From Erodium maritimum (taxonomy: Eukaryota; Streptophyta; Magnoliopsida; Geraniales; Geraniaceae), in the NCBI GenBank assembly GCA_963921825.1, contig OY997594.1, forward strand, positions 8,313,001 to 8,377,000: 64,000 nucleotides of DNA, given 5' to 3'. Position 1 is the stretch's first letter. Every line of letters starts with the position of its first letter. Below, piece after piece: positions 22,485-32,925 of this stretch. The notes beneath the pieces were generated by a model. It ran no database searches, was not told where the DNA came from, and saw nothing but the letters and a program-made list of their open reading frames with translations. Both the position numbers and the translations under genes were made by a program.

Positions 22485-22787
22485 GCCGAGCTCAGTTGCG
22501 TGAGCTTGTCACCAAGCGGGGCTTTAAGGGTGATTGAACATGGTCTTGACTTTCCAGGTTGGGCCCAAACAGGCCTATACTGGCCCGCCCGATCCAAGTA
22601 GAGAGTTGGGCTGTGGGCCTCAGGCGAAAGCTTGGATCTCACGGCCCTTAGAGAGGAGAGGACCGCGTCAGGCTGGCTTCACAGAGCATCGATCATTTCC
22701 CGCTCCCTTCGGTGGATGGATAACGGGCCGGTTCCTGTTAGGCCCATCTAAACCTGTCGAGTCAAGTCCAACTGGACAATCACTTTT
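22485..22787 (+). ncRNA. 7SL RNA (signal recognition particle RNA)
   Basis: About 303 nt, the usual plant 7SL length. The 5' end GCCGAGCTCAGTTGCG matches the conserved plant SRP RNA start. Further blocks typical of plant 7SL are GAGCTTGTCACCAAGCGGGG, GGATCTCACGGCCC, GAGGACCGCGTCAGGCTGGC, TTCACAGAGCATCGATC and CGGTGGATGGATAACGGGCC. It ends in a T-run terminator TTTT at 22784-22787. USE and TATA upstream fit Pol III. It is the RNA scaffold of the SRP that targets secretory proteins to the ER. One complete copy with an intact promoter suggests an active gene rather than a retro-pseudogene, since there is no poly(A) tail or target duplication. Confidence 0.9.
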
Positions 22788-22960
22788 CCAACTTTATGAA
22801 CACGAAACGACATGTCGTTCATCTGCAGTCAACCTTTTTTTTCTTTCATTTTTCCAACTTTATACCATAGTAATTCATGAACCATGAAATAACAAAACTA
22901 TGCCGTAAAGGAATTGCAATTTATCATAGAAGGGATGGTCTTGAACTCCTTGCCAAGTCT

Positions 22961-24117
22961 TCAAACTTCAGATTGTCTTTTAATAGTGAGGGTGAAATAT
23001 ATGAGAATTAGTGTCCCTATGCTCGACCTGAACCAACCACATTACGGAAAAGTAATTAGATTTGATCATAGAATGCAGATCGTGCGAAAACTAGTGTTGA
23101 TACTCACAGAGTTGCAAAGATGAAAAGGATCTTCCTCGGGTTCAGGCGATTGAATCGCTTGTTCTTTCCATCAGTTGCATCGTTGAGATTAGGACTGCAT
23201 GCTGTAGTTGTGGAAGGTGTTAGAGATTTAGTGGTGATCAATGGCTGCTTCAGAGGTTCAAATTGCGAGTTCACTGCCAAAGAGAGGAGCAAGATTCAAT
23301 CTGTCATGCAACCATTTAGTTCTCACTGTACCAAACGCTTACATATACTACGATAAAAATGAAGCTCACATAAGACCATATTCAGCTAGAAAGATCTCAA
23401 TACAGTAAGAAATTGGTTGGCAGAATATATCATACCCTTAATTACAAGTTTTTTTGATGGGTCGTCTATGTCTTCTTCTTCCATAGTAGCTAACCTTTCG
23501 GTTCGATATGACCATTTCCGAGAGAGTATTCTCTAATGTGAAACAGGAGCCAATAGAAATTCAAAAGTGGTGCAATGCAACAAATTAAATGGAATTTTGT
23601 TGAGAAAGATAATTGGGTTAATTGCATAGCTACCTATACATTTTTTACAGATAACTTTCCAACTTTAAACTTTTATGTCCAGTCACTTAAACTTTGAAAA
23701 ATCAAACTGAACTCTTTTTTTCCAAAATGCCCTTGACCCTAATCTCGAGAAATACCATTTTTTGTCTTTTTAATAGTTTTATTTTTAAGGATTCTTTTTA
23801 CCGGTTTTTACATTTAATCAAAAAGTTTTGGGTGAGATTAGGGTCAAGGGATTTTAGGCATTTTCTAGCCAAAAAGAGCTATGTATAATTTTTTTAAAGT
23901 TTAGGTAGTTGGATGTAAAGGTTTAAAGTTGGGATAGTTATACGCAAAAGACGTATAGTACGCAATAGCTATTTGCAATTAGCCCAAGAAAATTTACAGA
24001 TGTGAAAATTGGAAACATGATGCTCACTGTCATTTTGGGGCTCCCTGAGCTTCTGTCGGAGGCTTGTGTTAGGCTCTCAATATCCAACACCACAGTGGCT
24101 GTTTTGTCGGAAGTCAT
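22961..24117 (-). CDS. small tail-anchored membrane protein, conserved plant protein of unknown function
   Basis: Four coding exons on the minus strand give 139 residues with consistent phases: 24117-24028, 23532-23436, 23273-23108, 23027-22961 (stop TGA). The N-terminus is MTSDKTATVVLDIESLTQ, followed by a serine-rich stretch (SDRSSGSPKMT), RILSRKWSYRTERLATMEEEDI, a linker with KQPLITTKSLTPSTTT, and one C-terminal hydrophobic segment at about residues 111-133 (KILFIFATL..ILIYFTLTI) with a short tail KRQSEV. This is the layout of a tail-anchored protein with its N-terminus in the cytosol. I recognise it as a conserved plant hypothetical but know no function. Upstream, a 5' UTR exon at about 25805-25965 (donor CTTCAG|GTCTGT, TATATATA near 25987) and perhaps a 20-nt exon at 25559-25578 may belong to it; the ATG exon starts at acceptor 24126. 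Confidence 0.8.
23615..23985. mobile_element. foldback MITE 4, GGGTTAATTGC type
   Basis: Ends GGGTTAATTGCATAGC and GCTATTTGCAATTAGCCC with inverted arms (ACTTTCCAACTTTAAAC / GTTTAAAGTTGGGATAGT). The inner arms contain ACCCTAATCTCG / GAGATTAGGGTC. Flanking 9-mers AAGATAATT and AAGAAAATT match 8 of 9. It sits in the intron between the first two coding exons of the tail-anchored protein gene. Confidence 0.85.
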
Positions 24118-24126
24118 AGTGTCAAC

Positions 24127-25558
24127 CTGCTATGAGGAGATTATTAGGTTACACACAAAATTTGATGATATCAACAAATTTTAAAAGTAAGTATAAAAAT
24201 CAACTTATACAGCCTGTAATCATAGCGAACAAATCTGATCAAAAACACTGAAATAGATACCCATTAATTCAAATAATGAAAACAGATCACTATTAAGAAA
24301 TCTCAGACAAGCTGATAAAATGCAACATAGTTGGACTGTAATAACTGTGCCCATAGTTACAGAAAACAAAACAAAAAATTAATTTCTTAGAAATGATCCT
24401 GAGCTAATAGAACAAGTTGCATATAGTAATTGTAGTTAAAGACAAGAGAGAAATGAGATTAGATGAGCATTCCAGCTACGCATCCATACTTGTAAACTAT
24501 TCATTTATTAACAATGGAAAGTGTGCAACTAATGCTTGGACCACCCACCATGTGATGCGAGTAATCATAGACCCCAATGGCCAAGAAAATAAATAAATAC
24601 CTCTTATAATCAATAGCTTATTAGATTAATACCGGAAAAAAAATCACAAATACATTAGAACAGCAATAGCTACAACCTATATATACATCTGGTTTGAACA
24701 AGTTCTCGTGTTTTACCTAACTAGATTAGTTTTGTCACAATAAGCACATTCACATGTCACCACATCAGTGCTTTTGTCCTGCTTTTGATCTGAGGTATAT
24801 GTGGTTTGGCTTTCGACAAAAATACTTTTCGTAGCTGTAGGCTTTTCAGATTCCTTGGTGTTTCCTTGTGGACATGTTTACAAAGCAGAAATTCCCCAAG
24901 CTCCAAATATTGCAGAGATCTCAATACAGTAAAGGGCCCTACTCTGAATTGATATAAAATATTGTGCACATACTTTAATCCGTCATGCAGGTCCACTTGA
25001 TCAGGATGTTTTTATTGATTTTTGCCTGTATTATTATGAATTTTGGTTTCCTTGGTGGGTTGTTTGGTAGTAGAGAATATGGTGATGTGAGACACCAATC
25101 AATTACCAATAAAGATAACCATGGTGCTACTTGTGCATAATATGAAAATTCTGTAGGCCCAAAGTTAAGTCTTGGGTGGCAAGAGAGTCTCTATCCTTCA
25201 ACAACAACAAGATAGCCTAAAGGGTATATGGTAAATTACAAAATATATCAAACTAAAATCAAATCAAAAAGTTTTAAGTTCTTACGCTAGATTAGTTTCA
25301 ACCTATTTATGATTAACAACTTAATCCTCATACTTTGCAATCCACCTTGAAGGAGAAATCTTCATAAGTTTTTGCAGGTAAACAAAATGGGTTCAATTCG
25401 TTCTTCAACACATTAACAATGCATGTATGCTTGAGAAACTGAGCCCCAAACACTATAATTTATTGCTTTACTTGGGCTTTGGTCAATAATCTACAATTAC
25501 AGATCCTAGCCACTGGGATTAAACATTCAAATAATTGTCTAAAAAGAAACAAATTTAC
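24127..25558. other. AT-rich intron or intergenic sequence
   Basis: Probably the 5' UTR intron of the tail-anchored protein gene on the minus strand. No repeat, RNA or coding signal was recognised. A 79-residue open stretch at 24757-24996 has no recognisable features. Confidence 0.4.
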
Positions 25559-25804
25559 CTTGAGCAATGCAACAGCAGCTGCAGCAGAGGAAAAGAAGAC
25601 TAAGCTAAAGAAATTATCATTTTATTTTAACTCATAATTAAAATCTGAACAAAATTTCTAATTTACATTACAAACCAGTCAACAAGCCTGAAAGAAAAAC
25701 AAAATCTTTTCTTTTCAGATTATAAACACACATTTGGGCAAGCAGATTTTGCAGAACAAAAATGAAAAATTGATGGGAAAAGAAGAAGGAGAAACAAGAC
25801 AGAC

Positions 25805-25995
25805 CTGAAGAGAACCCTCCTCCATTCCCAGAGAAAGCAAGCAAAAGAAACGCTCTATTCTCTTCAATGCAGAGAGACCCAGAAGCCCAAAATGATGGAG
25901 AAGAAAAGCTCCACTCCCAAATGTCAGACCTCTCCTTGTGTATGCCAGTTGGGGGAAAAAGCTCCAACCTTTCTTTACCAAAACTCTATATATAT
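25805..25995 (-). promoter_or_regulatory. probable promoter and leader exon of the tail-anchored protein gene
   Basis: On the minus strand, TATATATA at about 25985-25995 is followed about 30 bp later by CT-rich leader sequence, ending in CTCTTCAG|GTCTGTC at 25804-25805, a plausible splice donor. Assignment to the gene at 22961-24117 is inference. Confidence 0.45.
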
Positions 25996-26660
25996 AAAAA
26001 TACGAGTTTCTTCTTCACAAGGATAAAAGTGGGGTTTGTCTAATTTTTAAAACCGAAGCTTTTATATAATGAATGGAGAAGAAGGTGGTTTGGCTATGAT
26101 TTTTTTTTCTCTATCTGCTCTGTTGTTGGTTGCTCAGTGGGCCGTAAATGATAATGTATGCAAGGTGTTGGACGAAATTTCACAATCAACATTTTCTTGG
26201 AATTTTTAAAGTTTGACTTGTCAGGTTGTGCAGTGCAAATTGCATGCGTCTGTATATGAATAGGAGGGTGAGGAGTCAAGTAGGTGATGAAAACTTTCTC
26301 GGCCAAGGAAGGCCTTGAAACACACGATTGGCGATTGGGAATAAATATGTGAAATGAGTTATACATATGGCACACATGCAAGAACATTTTCGGAGGCAGT
26401 GAGACAGAGAGACCTGCTCACTGGTCTGGTCTGGTCTGGACCAATGTTTATTCGGTTTTGAACTGGACCAGGATATACCAAACCGGATTGATTGGACCAG
26501 TTACACAAAAAGATTAGGGTTCTATGTTTATTCTTCCCTTCCTCTTCTAACTGGTCAATCACTTGAGTTTAGGTTTATAAGATCCGGGTTCAAGTCCCAT
26601 CAGGGATAATTCACTGTTTATTTGTTTCTATTTCTCTTGTCTTTGTGGAGTCTCTCTTTT
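25996..26660. other. intergenic, with a short tRNA-like B box
   Basis: Mostly AT-rich. It holds a CTGGTCTGGTCTGGTCTGGA short repeat at about 26418-26440 and a box B-like GGGTTCAAGTCCCATCAGG at about 26586-26604, perhaps the end of a decayed SINE. No gene seen. Confidence 0.35.
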
Positions 26661-26663
26661 TTT

Positions 26664-27700
26664 GAAACAGGTAATCGAGAAAGTGCATTACTCCAAACAA
26701 AAAACCATACAATATAGAGCGTAACCGCTCTGGGTTCTAGATATTTTTCCGGGCCGACCGTAGCAAGTCCAGCGCTCATGGACCCGTAGAAATAGTCTAC
26801 TTTTGATCGTAGACACTAACTCGTGGCATCCCCTTACCAACGTCTCAAAACAACGAGACATAAACGAACTTGTCCAGCAAAAGCAATAAAACAGATAGTT
26901 CCAACAAAAACCAAAAGAAACATAAAACGACCAAAGACAAAGAGTTATAATTGCGGTTTTCCCGAGAACTCCCAACACTAGCAGTCCCGGGTCTGTGGGT
27001 ATAGGCCATAGACGATCACTCCCACCCCCGTCGGGTCCTCTCATTCTTGTAGAGGAGGTCTCACTGCCTCCACTTGTGTAGTCAGCTCCTCCTCTTCCAC
27101 TCCCTGCTTGTTTTCTTGGGGAATAATGCATGATAGCTCCACCTCGTCTTCATCCTCCCAATCCTTTACCGGTGCGATACACTCCGGCTGTTTCCTGACC
27201 TGTTGAGAAACAGATCTGGAATAAGATGGTGGTCGGTCCACCGAATCGACCTCATGCGCGCCAGGAAGAGGAGACCTTGGATACAGGTCCGGCGGAGGGG
27301 CGTTGATGGTTCTCGGGGGCTCGTGTTGTTCACGTTGGTGGGGCTGGTTCTTGCCGAGCTCGGCATGAGGGCGTCGGGGAGCCATCCACGCTGGTGCTTT
27401 TGCCTTCTCCATGGGTCGGGGGTCGTAGGGAACAATTGCGCCCGGTTGCGGTTGAGACGGGAGGGTCTCCGGGACGAGCAGGCAGTATGCTACGCGTTGT
27501 GGTCGGGTCCTTGTGACACGGATGGAGGGACAAGGGGGCGACGCCGTTTGAGGTGGGGAAAGAGATGTCGTGGAGAAACCCTAGGGCGGTCGGGATCTCT
27601 TGGGGTGGTTGTGAAGGGGATTGGTAGTCGGACTTCATGGAAAATGGATCGGAAAAGATGGAGACGGTTGGAAAATGGATTCTTGTAGAGCCTCTTTTAA
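26664..27700 (-). mobile_element. LINE-like retroposon, minus strand
   Basis: A T-run at about 26658-26665 followed by sequence whose complement is CTTTCTCGATTACCTGTTTC then A's, the usual 3' end of plant LINEs. Broken proline/serine-rich open frames (for example from 27643, MKSDYQSPSQPPQE, and one ending at 27041 with acidic WEDEDEVELS) look like ORF1-type coding without a reverse transcriptase. Non-autonomous; the 5' limit is approximate. Confidence 0.6.
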
Positions 27701-27904
27701 TATGAGGGTCCAAAATATTTGGGTGCTTTTTTTTTGCATATTGATTAAAATTTGAAGTATAAACGCAAACTAGAAAAGACAACAAACCAAAAACAACAAC
27801 ATAAGAAACGAAGTAAAGAGGTGAGATTTGAGTCCTGGCCTGTAGGTGTCAGACTTTAATACTATAATAAGATACTCCGCTAATCCAATTAAAAAATTAA
27901 GCAT

Positions 27905-29164
27905 TGTCTCTCTAGAAGAAGAAAAAAGCTATCTCTTCTCTCTTATTTTCGCAACCCTAACCTGAGACCCTATTCGTCGTCGGCGTCCGATCTGGTCCCA
28001 TCTGGAGCCAATGACGACGCTGGTGGCTTCCACCCCCTCCTGTCTTCGTTTCTCTACTAGTCCTTCTCTCCACCTGCTCACGTTTTCCTCCCTTCGACTC
28101 CAACCGCTCCTCCTTTGACACTGGTGGCCTTGCTTCTTTAGATCTATTAGTGGGAGGTGTTTCTCCACCGATTCAGGTGGAGATCGTCGTAGAACTGAAA
28201 ACCATGCCTTAGTTTTGTTCCATGGAGAAGATTTCTTGGCTCAATGTGTTCTCCAACCCTAGATCCACCTATCTCTTCCTCTGTTCTCGGTTTGTTGGGG
28301 TTCCGGACCTCATCGGAGCAAGTGGACTACCGGCGAGGGGTTTGGCCAGTTGGTTATGGTTATGAAGAATCACTTGAAGTGGAGGAGTACTTATCGTCGT
28401 CGTGATTTTTTTCGCTTAGATCTATTGGTGCGGTGTGGATTCCACATTCTGATTTCGTGGCTTTCCTACATGTTTGGTCTCCCACCTTATATCTCATTTG
28501 TCTCTCTGTTTCAGAGAGGTCTGACTGGCTGTTTTCCCCGGTGATGACCAACGACTTATCAGTCCGATCTTCAGGGATTCTGGGAATTGTGGCTTTGGGG
28601 AAAAATTTAAACACTCGGTATCTTCTTAGATGTCGGTTCTCCTCTTTTGGATCACCTCTTTGTGTTGGCTAGGGGTGAGTTACTTTTCTGATAACGGAGG
28701 ACCGAGTGATTGTTTACCTCCTCTGGCTTTGTGTTGGTCCGATTCAAGGAGTAAAAGTTTGGGCGACCGTGGGTTTTGCTGGGTTTTTTTTTATGTTCTT
28801 GTTAGGTTCTGTCTTTTAGCCCTTGTAGGCTTTAGTTTGCTTAATGGTTGTTAAATTTTCTTTGGTAAAATTCCAGGTACCTTTTATTTTCCTTTCATGG
28901 TTGTTAAATTTTCTTAGGTAAGAGTCCCGGTACAAACCCCATATGTGGGTTTTTGTTTGTTGTCCTTTGAGGTCCCTTTTCTGTTTTCTTCAAGTTAGTA
29001 ATATTTGGGTTTAGAGACATGTGGTTTGCCCAATGTTTGGGTTGGTTTTTCTGGTTTGAGGTGTCTTTAAGACATGCTCTTGGTTGTAAGACGAGGGTGT
29101 TCCCTTGACCTTGTTTTTGGTTTGAAAACCTGGTTCTCGAATAATACATTGTTGATAAAAAAAA
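27905..29164 (+). mobile_element. LINE-like retroposon, plus strand
   Basis: Begins in a CCCTAACC-rich, GC-richer 5' part. The 3' part has the LINE-style trailer GACATGCTCTTGGTTGTAAG, GTTGATAAAAAAAAC at about 29150-29165. No reverse transcriptase is readable. Start approximate. Confidence 0.55.
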
Positions 29165-29640
29165 CTAGCAGTGGATCGTCTCCACACGGATGTCTACTCC
29201 GTAGTAGCTCGTAGCACTCATTATCTAGTTCGACCTGAAAATGCCCGTGACAAATGATCTGGATCGTTTGAGGGGATAATAGGCATCTAGGGAGAACCCT
29301 AGATAATAGGGGGAAGGGAACCTCGAGCTTGCACCGACGTTGACAGGGCGAGGCGTGTATCCCCTTACGTGACTCGATGCTCGATGTCCCAATCATTGTC
29401 CTAGGTGAGGCTGCTCTACAGTCCTCACTTGGGAGATCCCTAGGTAAGCCGATGCCATGTCGTCCCTCCGGTGAGGACTTCTTCGTGGGGGCTCAAGATG
29501 TGCATCTTCGGTTGGCAGGGTAGTGGACCGTGTAAGGTGGCCAGGTCGAGCTCCCCAACGATGGAGTCATCGCCAGCATGACGAGGGCTAGGAAAGATGC
29601 TTAAAGGTATCAACCACGTACAAACTCGTCTCTGAACCTT
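29165..29640 (-). mobile_element. fragment of the same retroposon family as 12293-13262
   Basis: Shares order and wording with 12480-12760 (ATGCCCGTGAC-like, GGGAGAACCC, GACAGGGCGAGGCGTGTATCC, GTCCTAGGTGAGGCTGCTC). Direction inferred from the copy at 12293 with its tail on the left. Confidence 0.45.
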
Positions 29641-30768
29641 AGGGTTATATTCGAACCTTAGGGTTTTTCAAACGCAACCGCTCCTTCTCCCCCTTTGCCA
29701 TTGAAGCTCGACTGAGCTTGCTTCACCCTCCATCCACATCGAAGCCCTCTCTCCCTGGTTCTGTGCTTCTCCTCCTCTTTGGCATCCATGGAACCACTCC
29801 AAGCTGTAACCCGGAATACCCTCGCAACCATGACTGTAACCCCGAACACCCTCGCAGTCATGCCCACACCGAAGCCATCTTCCTCGTATGTGCTTCTCCT
29901 CACCAGCGCAACCATAGAATCTGGCCAAGCCAACCTCGCAGCCATGAACCACGACGCCCAATCAAACACGGTGGCTCCGCCCCGCCCCGACCCTCCACTA
30001 TCGAGTTGTCGGACATGAACCGATCACCAGTAGGGATCGCCCTTCACAAGTACACAAGGCACCATGATCGGGATTTCGGCAGCCACCGTTCCCCTTCGGC
30101 TATCATCGTCCCGGAATCGATCTGCTTGATTCCAATCCCTGTGCTTGAAGCCTAGCCCGACCACACCGATGCAAATCCGAAGGAGAGGTAGGAACCTCCT
30201 CCTCGTCGACCACAACCTCTGTCGTGCGCGTCTCTCTCAAAAGGGAAAACCCTAGCCGCTATGGCTCCGCCCTCTCGATGGGTTTGGGATCCGGGAGGAG
30301 GGACTTTAGGCCGGGATCTGTATCCACGACACCCTATGCCGGTCACCTCGAGACTGGACAACCCATTTTGGGTTGACCAGATGATGATCAATCTGCTTCT
30401 GCGTGAAGTATCGATGAAGTCACATCCGGAGCACCGGGCGCATGCTCCGTCCTCCGCCCCACAATTACACAGTCCAGCGACTCAAACCTATGAGTTAGCA
30501 ATACCAGATTGCCCTACTACTACAGTTACGGGGTTCAGAAGAACTGGCATCGCAAGCTCTTTAGGTTACTATGTACGTTTTTCTGTTTTATTGTGGTCTT
30601 TAAGGTCAACTATATATACTAAAGCGACCTCCAATACGGGTCCATGTTTGCCAGAATTCCTACAGGGTTTCCAGACATATGCTGGAACTTAGGGTTAGAG
30701 ACCCCCAAGTTATGTTTATGATTTTTGTCATGATTAATAAAATTTCAACAATCGCGTTTCAAAAAAAT
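29640..30768 (+). mobile_element. LINE-like retroposon, plus strand
   Basis: Starts near CGAACCTTAGGGTTTTTCAA and ends CAACAATCGCGTTTCAAAAAAA at about 30748-30767, a LINE-like 3' end with tail. Several overlapping proline- and histidine-rich open frames, none with a recognisable domain. Confidence 0.5.
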
Positions 30769-30895
30769 AAACATTTTCAAGGTATTAATTTGAATTTGAA
30801 TGCTTGGAAATGTATTAATTTGAATGCTTTTATTTGCATAAATTAATGCATTTATTGAGGGGAAACTCTCTTCCGTTTCCAACCTCTTAACCTCC

Positions 30896-30902
30896 TATAT
30901 AT
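30896..30902 (+). promoter_or_regulatory. TATA box of the cysteine-rich peptide gene
   Basis: TATATAT about 100 bp upstream of the ATG at 31000, at a normal distance for a plant Pol II core promoter with a short leader. Confidence 0.6.
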
Positions 30903-30999
30903 GTTAGAGTTGTTTGTCCAATATAGAAACACCAAAAGTATCCAACATCAGTCTGACAATCTCCATTCATCTTAAACCAAACCTACACAAAAACAAGCA

Positions 31000-31429
31000 A
31001 TGGACAAGTCTTACAGCAACATGCTTACTTGCTTGACCCTCACCTTATTTGTCACAACTTGTAAGTAATTCTTCTACACTAAAACTTACAATTAAGAAAC
31101 ATAGTTCTTTAAACTAAAACTTACAATTTCAATCACTATTACTTGCAGTGCTACTAGATTCTTATACGATCGAAGCTGTCCGCGAGCATTGTTCTAAGGA
31201 ATCTGATTGTATCGATCTCGGGTGCATCGACTCTTCTCCACATTGTGTCAAGGGAAGATGCAAATGTGTCCCACGCAAGGATGCCCAAAACTTAAGTACT
31301 GAGAAGGAAAATTTTCCGACAGCAACAAAATGTTTCAAAGTGTCTGATTGTGTGCATCTAAAATGCATCGACGGTCAGCCGCGTTGTGACAACAAGGTAT
31401 GCAAATGTGCTCCACGTCTGCAAATCTAA
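31000..31429 (+). CDS. secreted cysteine-rich peptide with two tandem defensin-like/NCR-like domains
   Basis: Two exons, 31000-31060 and 31149-31429, join in phase (split TTG leucine) to 114 residues. Exon 1 codes a signal peptide (MDKSYSNMLTCLTLTLFVTT); an intron after the signal peptide is usual in plant DEFL/NCR genes. Exon 2 holds two domains with the same spacing C-x5-C-x4-C-x6-C-x4-C-x-C: HCSKESDCIDLGC.. ending CKC and KCFKVSDCVHLKC.. ending CKC, joined by an about 18-residue linker (DAQNLSTEKENFPTATK). The six-cysteine pattern ending CxC resembles nodule-specific cysteine-rich and defensin-like peptides, but the middle C-x4-C differs from the CxxxC of classical defensins. Role (reproduction, defence or symbiosis) unknown. 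It stands alone between retroposons. Confidence 0.85.
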
Positions 31430-31639
31430 AATGCGTTCCGCACAACGCAAAACTATTAATTATCCCCGCATAAAATGCTATGTTCAATTTTCAATTTTAA
31501 GTCATCATTTGTGGCCATGTAATAAAATACTCGGTTGAATAATCTCTCCCATGTATTGTTGTCATCTTTAATATTGATGTTTTATTTTGATTCGAGCTTT
31601 CTTAGTTATTGTTTTGCTAGTTACAATACTCGGCTTCAA

Positions 31640-32270
31640 AACCTTGTTCAAAGGATATAAAGTTCTTATTTTTGTAATTTAATTGTTGATATTGAAAAAA
31701 GTTCATAAACATAATCGAGTTAAATCCACTTCTTGGGGTGAAAGAGGAGTACAAAAAAGTCTAGCTACATATATCAAAAACTCAAAAAACGACGTAGCCA
31801 ATTATAAAGGTAGAACACCAAGAATGAAACCAACAACTAAGACCGGAAACAGACTCGAGCGCTGGCATGAAAGCTCAGCCTCTAAACAATTCCCAACCAG
31901 GGGTGGATACAATAAAAAAGGTCTGAATACCCAAATTTTACAAACAAAAAGGTTTGAGTACCCAAATTCTACAAACATGAAGATCACAACTAGTAAACTA
32001 GGTTTATAACCCTGATTTTTCTACCATGAAGCACATACAAATAAATAAGGTCAAAATCCGGATTTTCCAACCATTAAGCACAAAACGATACCAACATATC
32101 CCCAATTGACTGTCATAGAATGTAAAACATCTTGTCTCACTAGAATGATGAACCTCTCACGCAGATTGTAAGACAGTCACTAACAAATCGACGACCAATA
32201 CCGTAAACGACAGAAACAGATCGGAGAGTAATAGGTAGACTGCCAAGATTTTTTTTTCATTGTATAAGAG
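31640..32270 (-). mobile_element. retroposon fragment related to 48360-48960
   Basis: Shares wording with the minus-strand retroposon at 48.4-49.0 kb (ATTTTCCAACCATGAAGC / ATTTTCCAACCATTAAGC, CCCAAATTTTACAAAC). It contains the internal repetition CCCAAATTTTACAAACA...AAAGGT / CCCAAATTCTACAAACATGA. No coding potential seen. Confidence 0.4.
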
Positions 32271-32925
32271 TTATGTTTACAAGTTAGGGTTCAATTGAAT
32301 CCAATTTTCAGCTTGTGGTCAGGATTTCACATGTATTCAAAGTAAAAGGTGATATTGAACTTAAAAGGGTATTACTCATTTCAAAAAAAACTAAAGGATA
32401 TTACTTATATATTTCGTCAAAAATCTAATTCGTCTAAAAGCTCAAATGAGACACAATAAAAGACAGAATGTTCAAATGATAATAAATAACATTAGACAGT
32501 CCAATCCTAATATCATATAAGACTCCAACTCTCTTCAAAACTCAAGTTGATAATTTTAAATACAAATACAAAAAGACAAATATTGACCAATTTGGTTAAA
32601 TATTTAAAACCCATTATGTTTAGTTTTCAGTAGTGGAGGATACATGTAAAAAATATTAATAAGTTAATGCACTTATAGTATCAAGGGTAAGGATTTAATT
32701 CATCTTTATTAAGCTTTTATTCGAAAGTTAATAGCATATGTATCGTAAGGTTTTATTTAAACCCTTTCTCTCATGAAAATATGAATTTCATGCAATGGAT
32801 GTAGCATTTATAGTTTAAGAAGAAAGTGCAAGCAATACATCTCTGGAGTGAATATAAACAATGAGCGTGCAAAAGAAGGCAACAAAATATGCAGGAAACC
32901 AGATTTGACAAAATGAAGCGAAGAG
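32271..32925. other. AT-rich intergenic sequence and TIPIN 3' UTR
   Basis: Between retroposon remains and the TIPIN stop codon. It should contain the 3' UTR of the minus-strand TIPIN gene. No repeat or gene recognised. Confidence 0.5.

Noticed and set aside
24757-24996. Minus-strand 79-residue frame
   Set aside because: No homology recognised, no supporting splice sites, and it lies in a likely intron.
25668-25981. Two overlapping minus-strand frames of 88 and 99 residues
   Set aside because: They begin at or beyond the expected transcription start and match the CT-rich leader exon rather than a protein.
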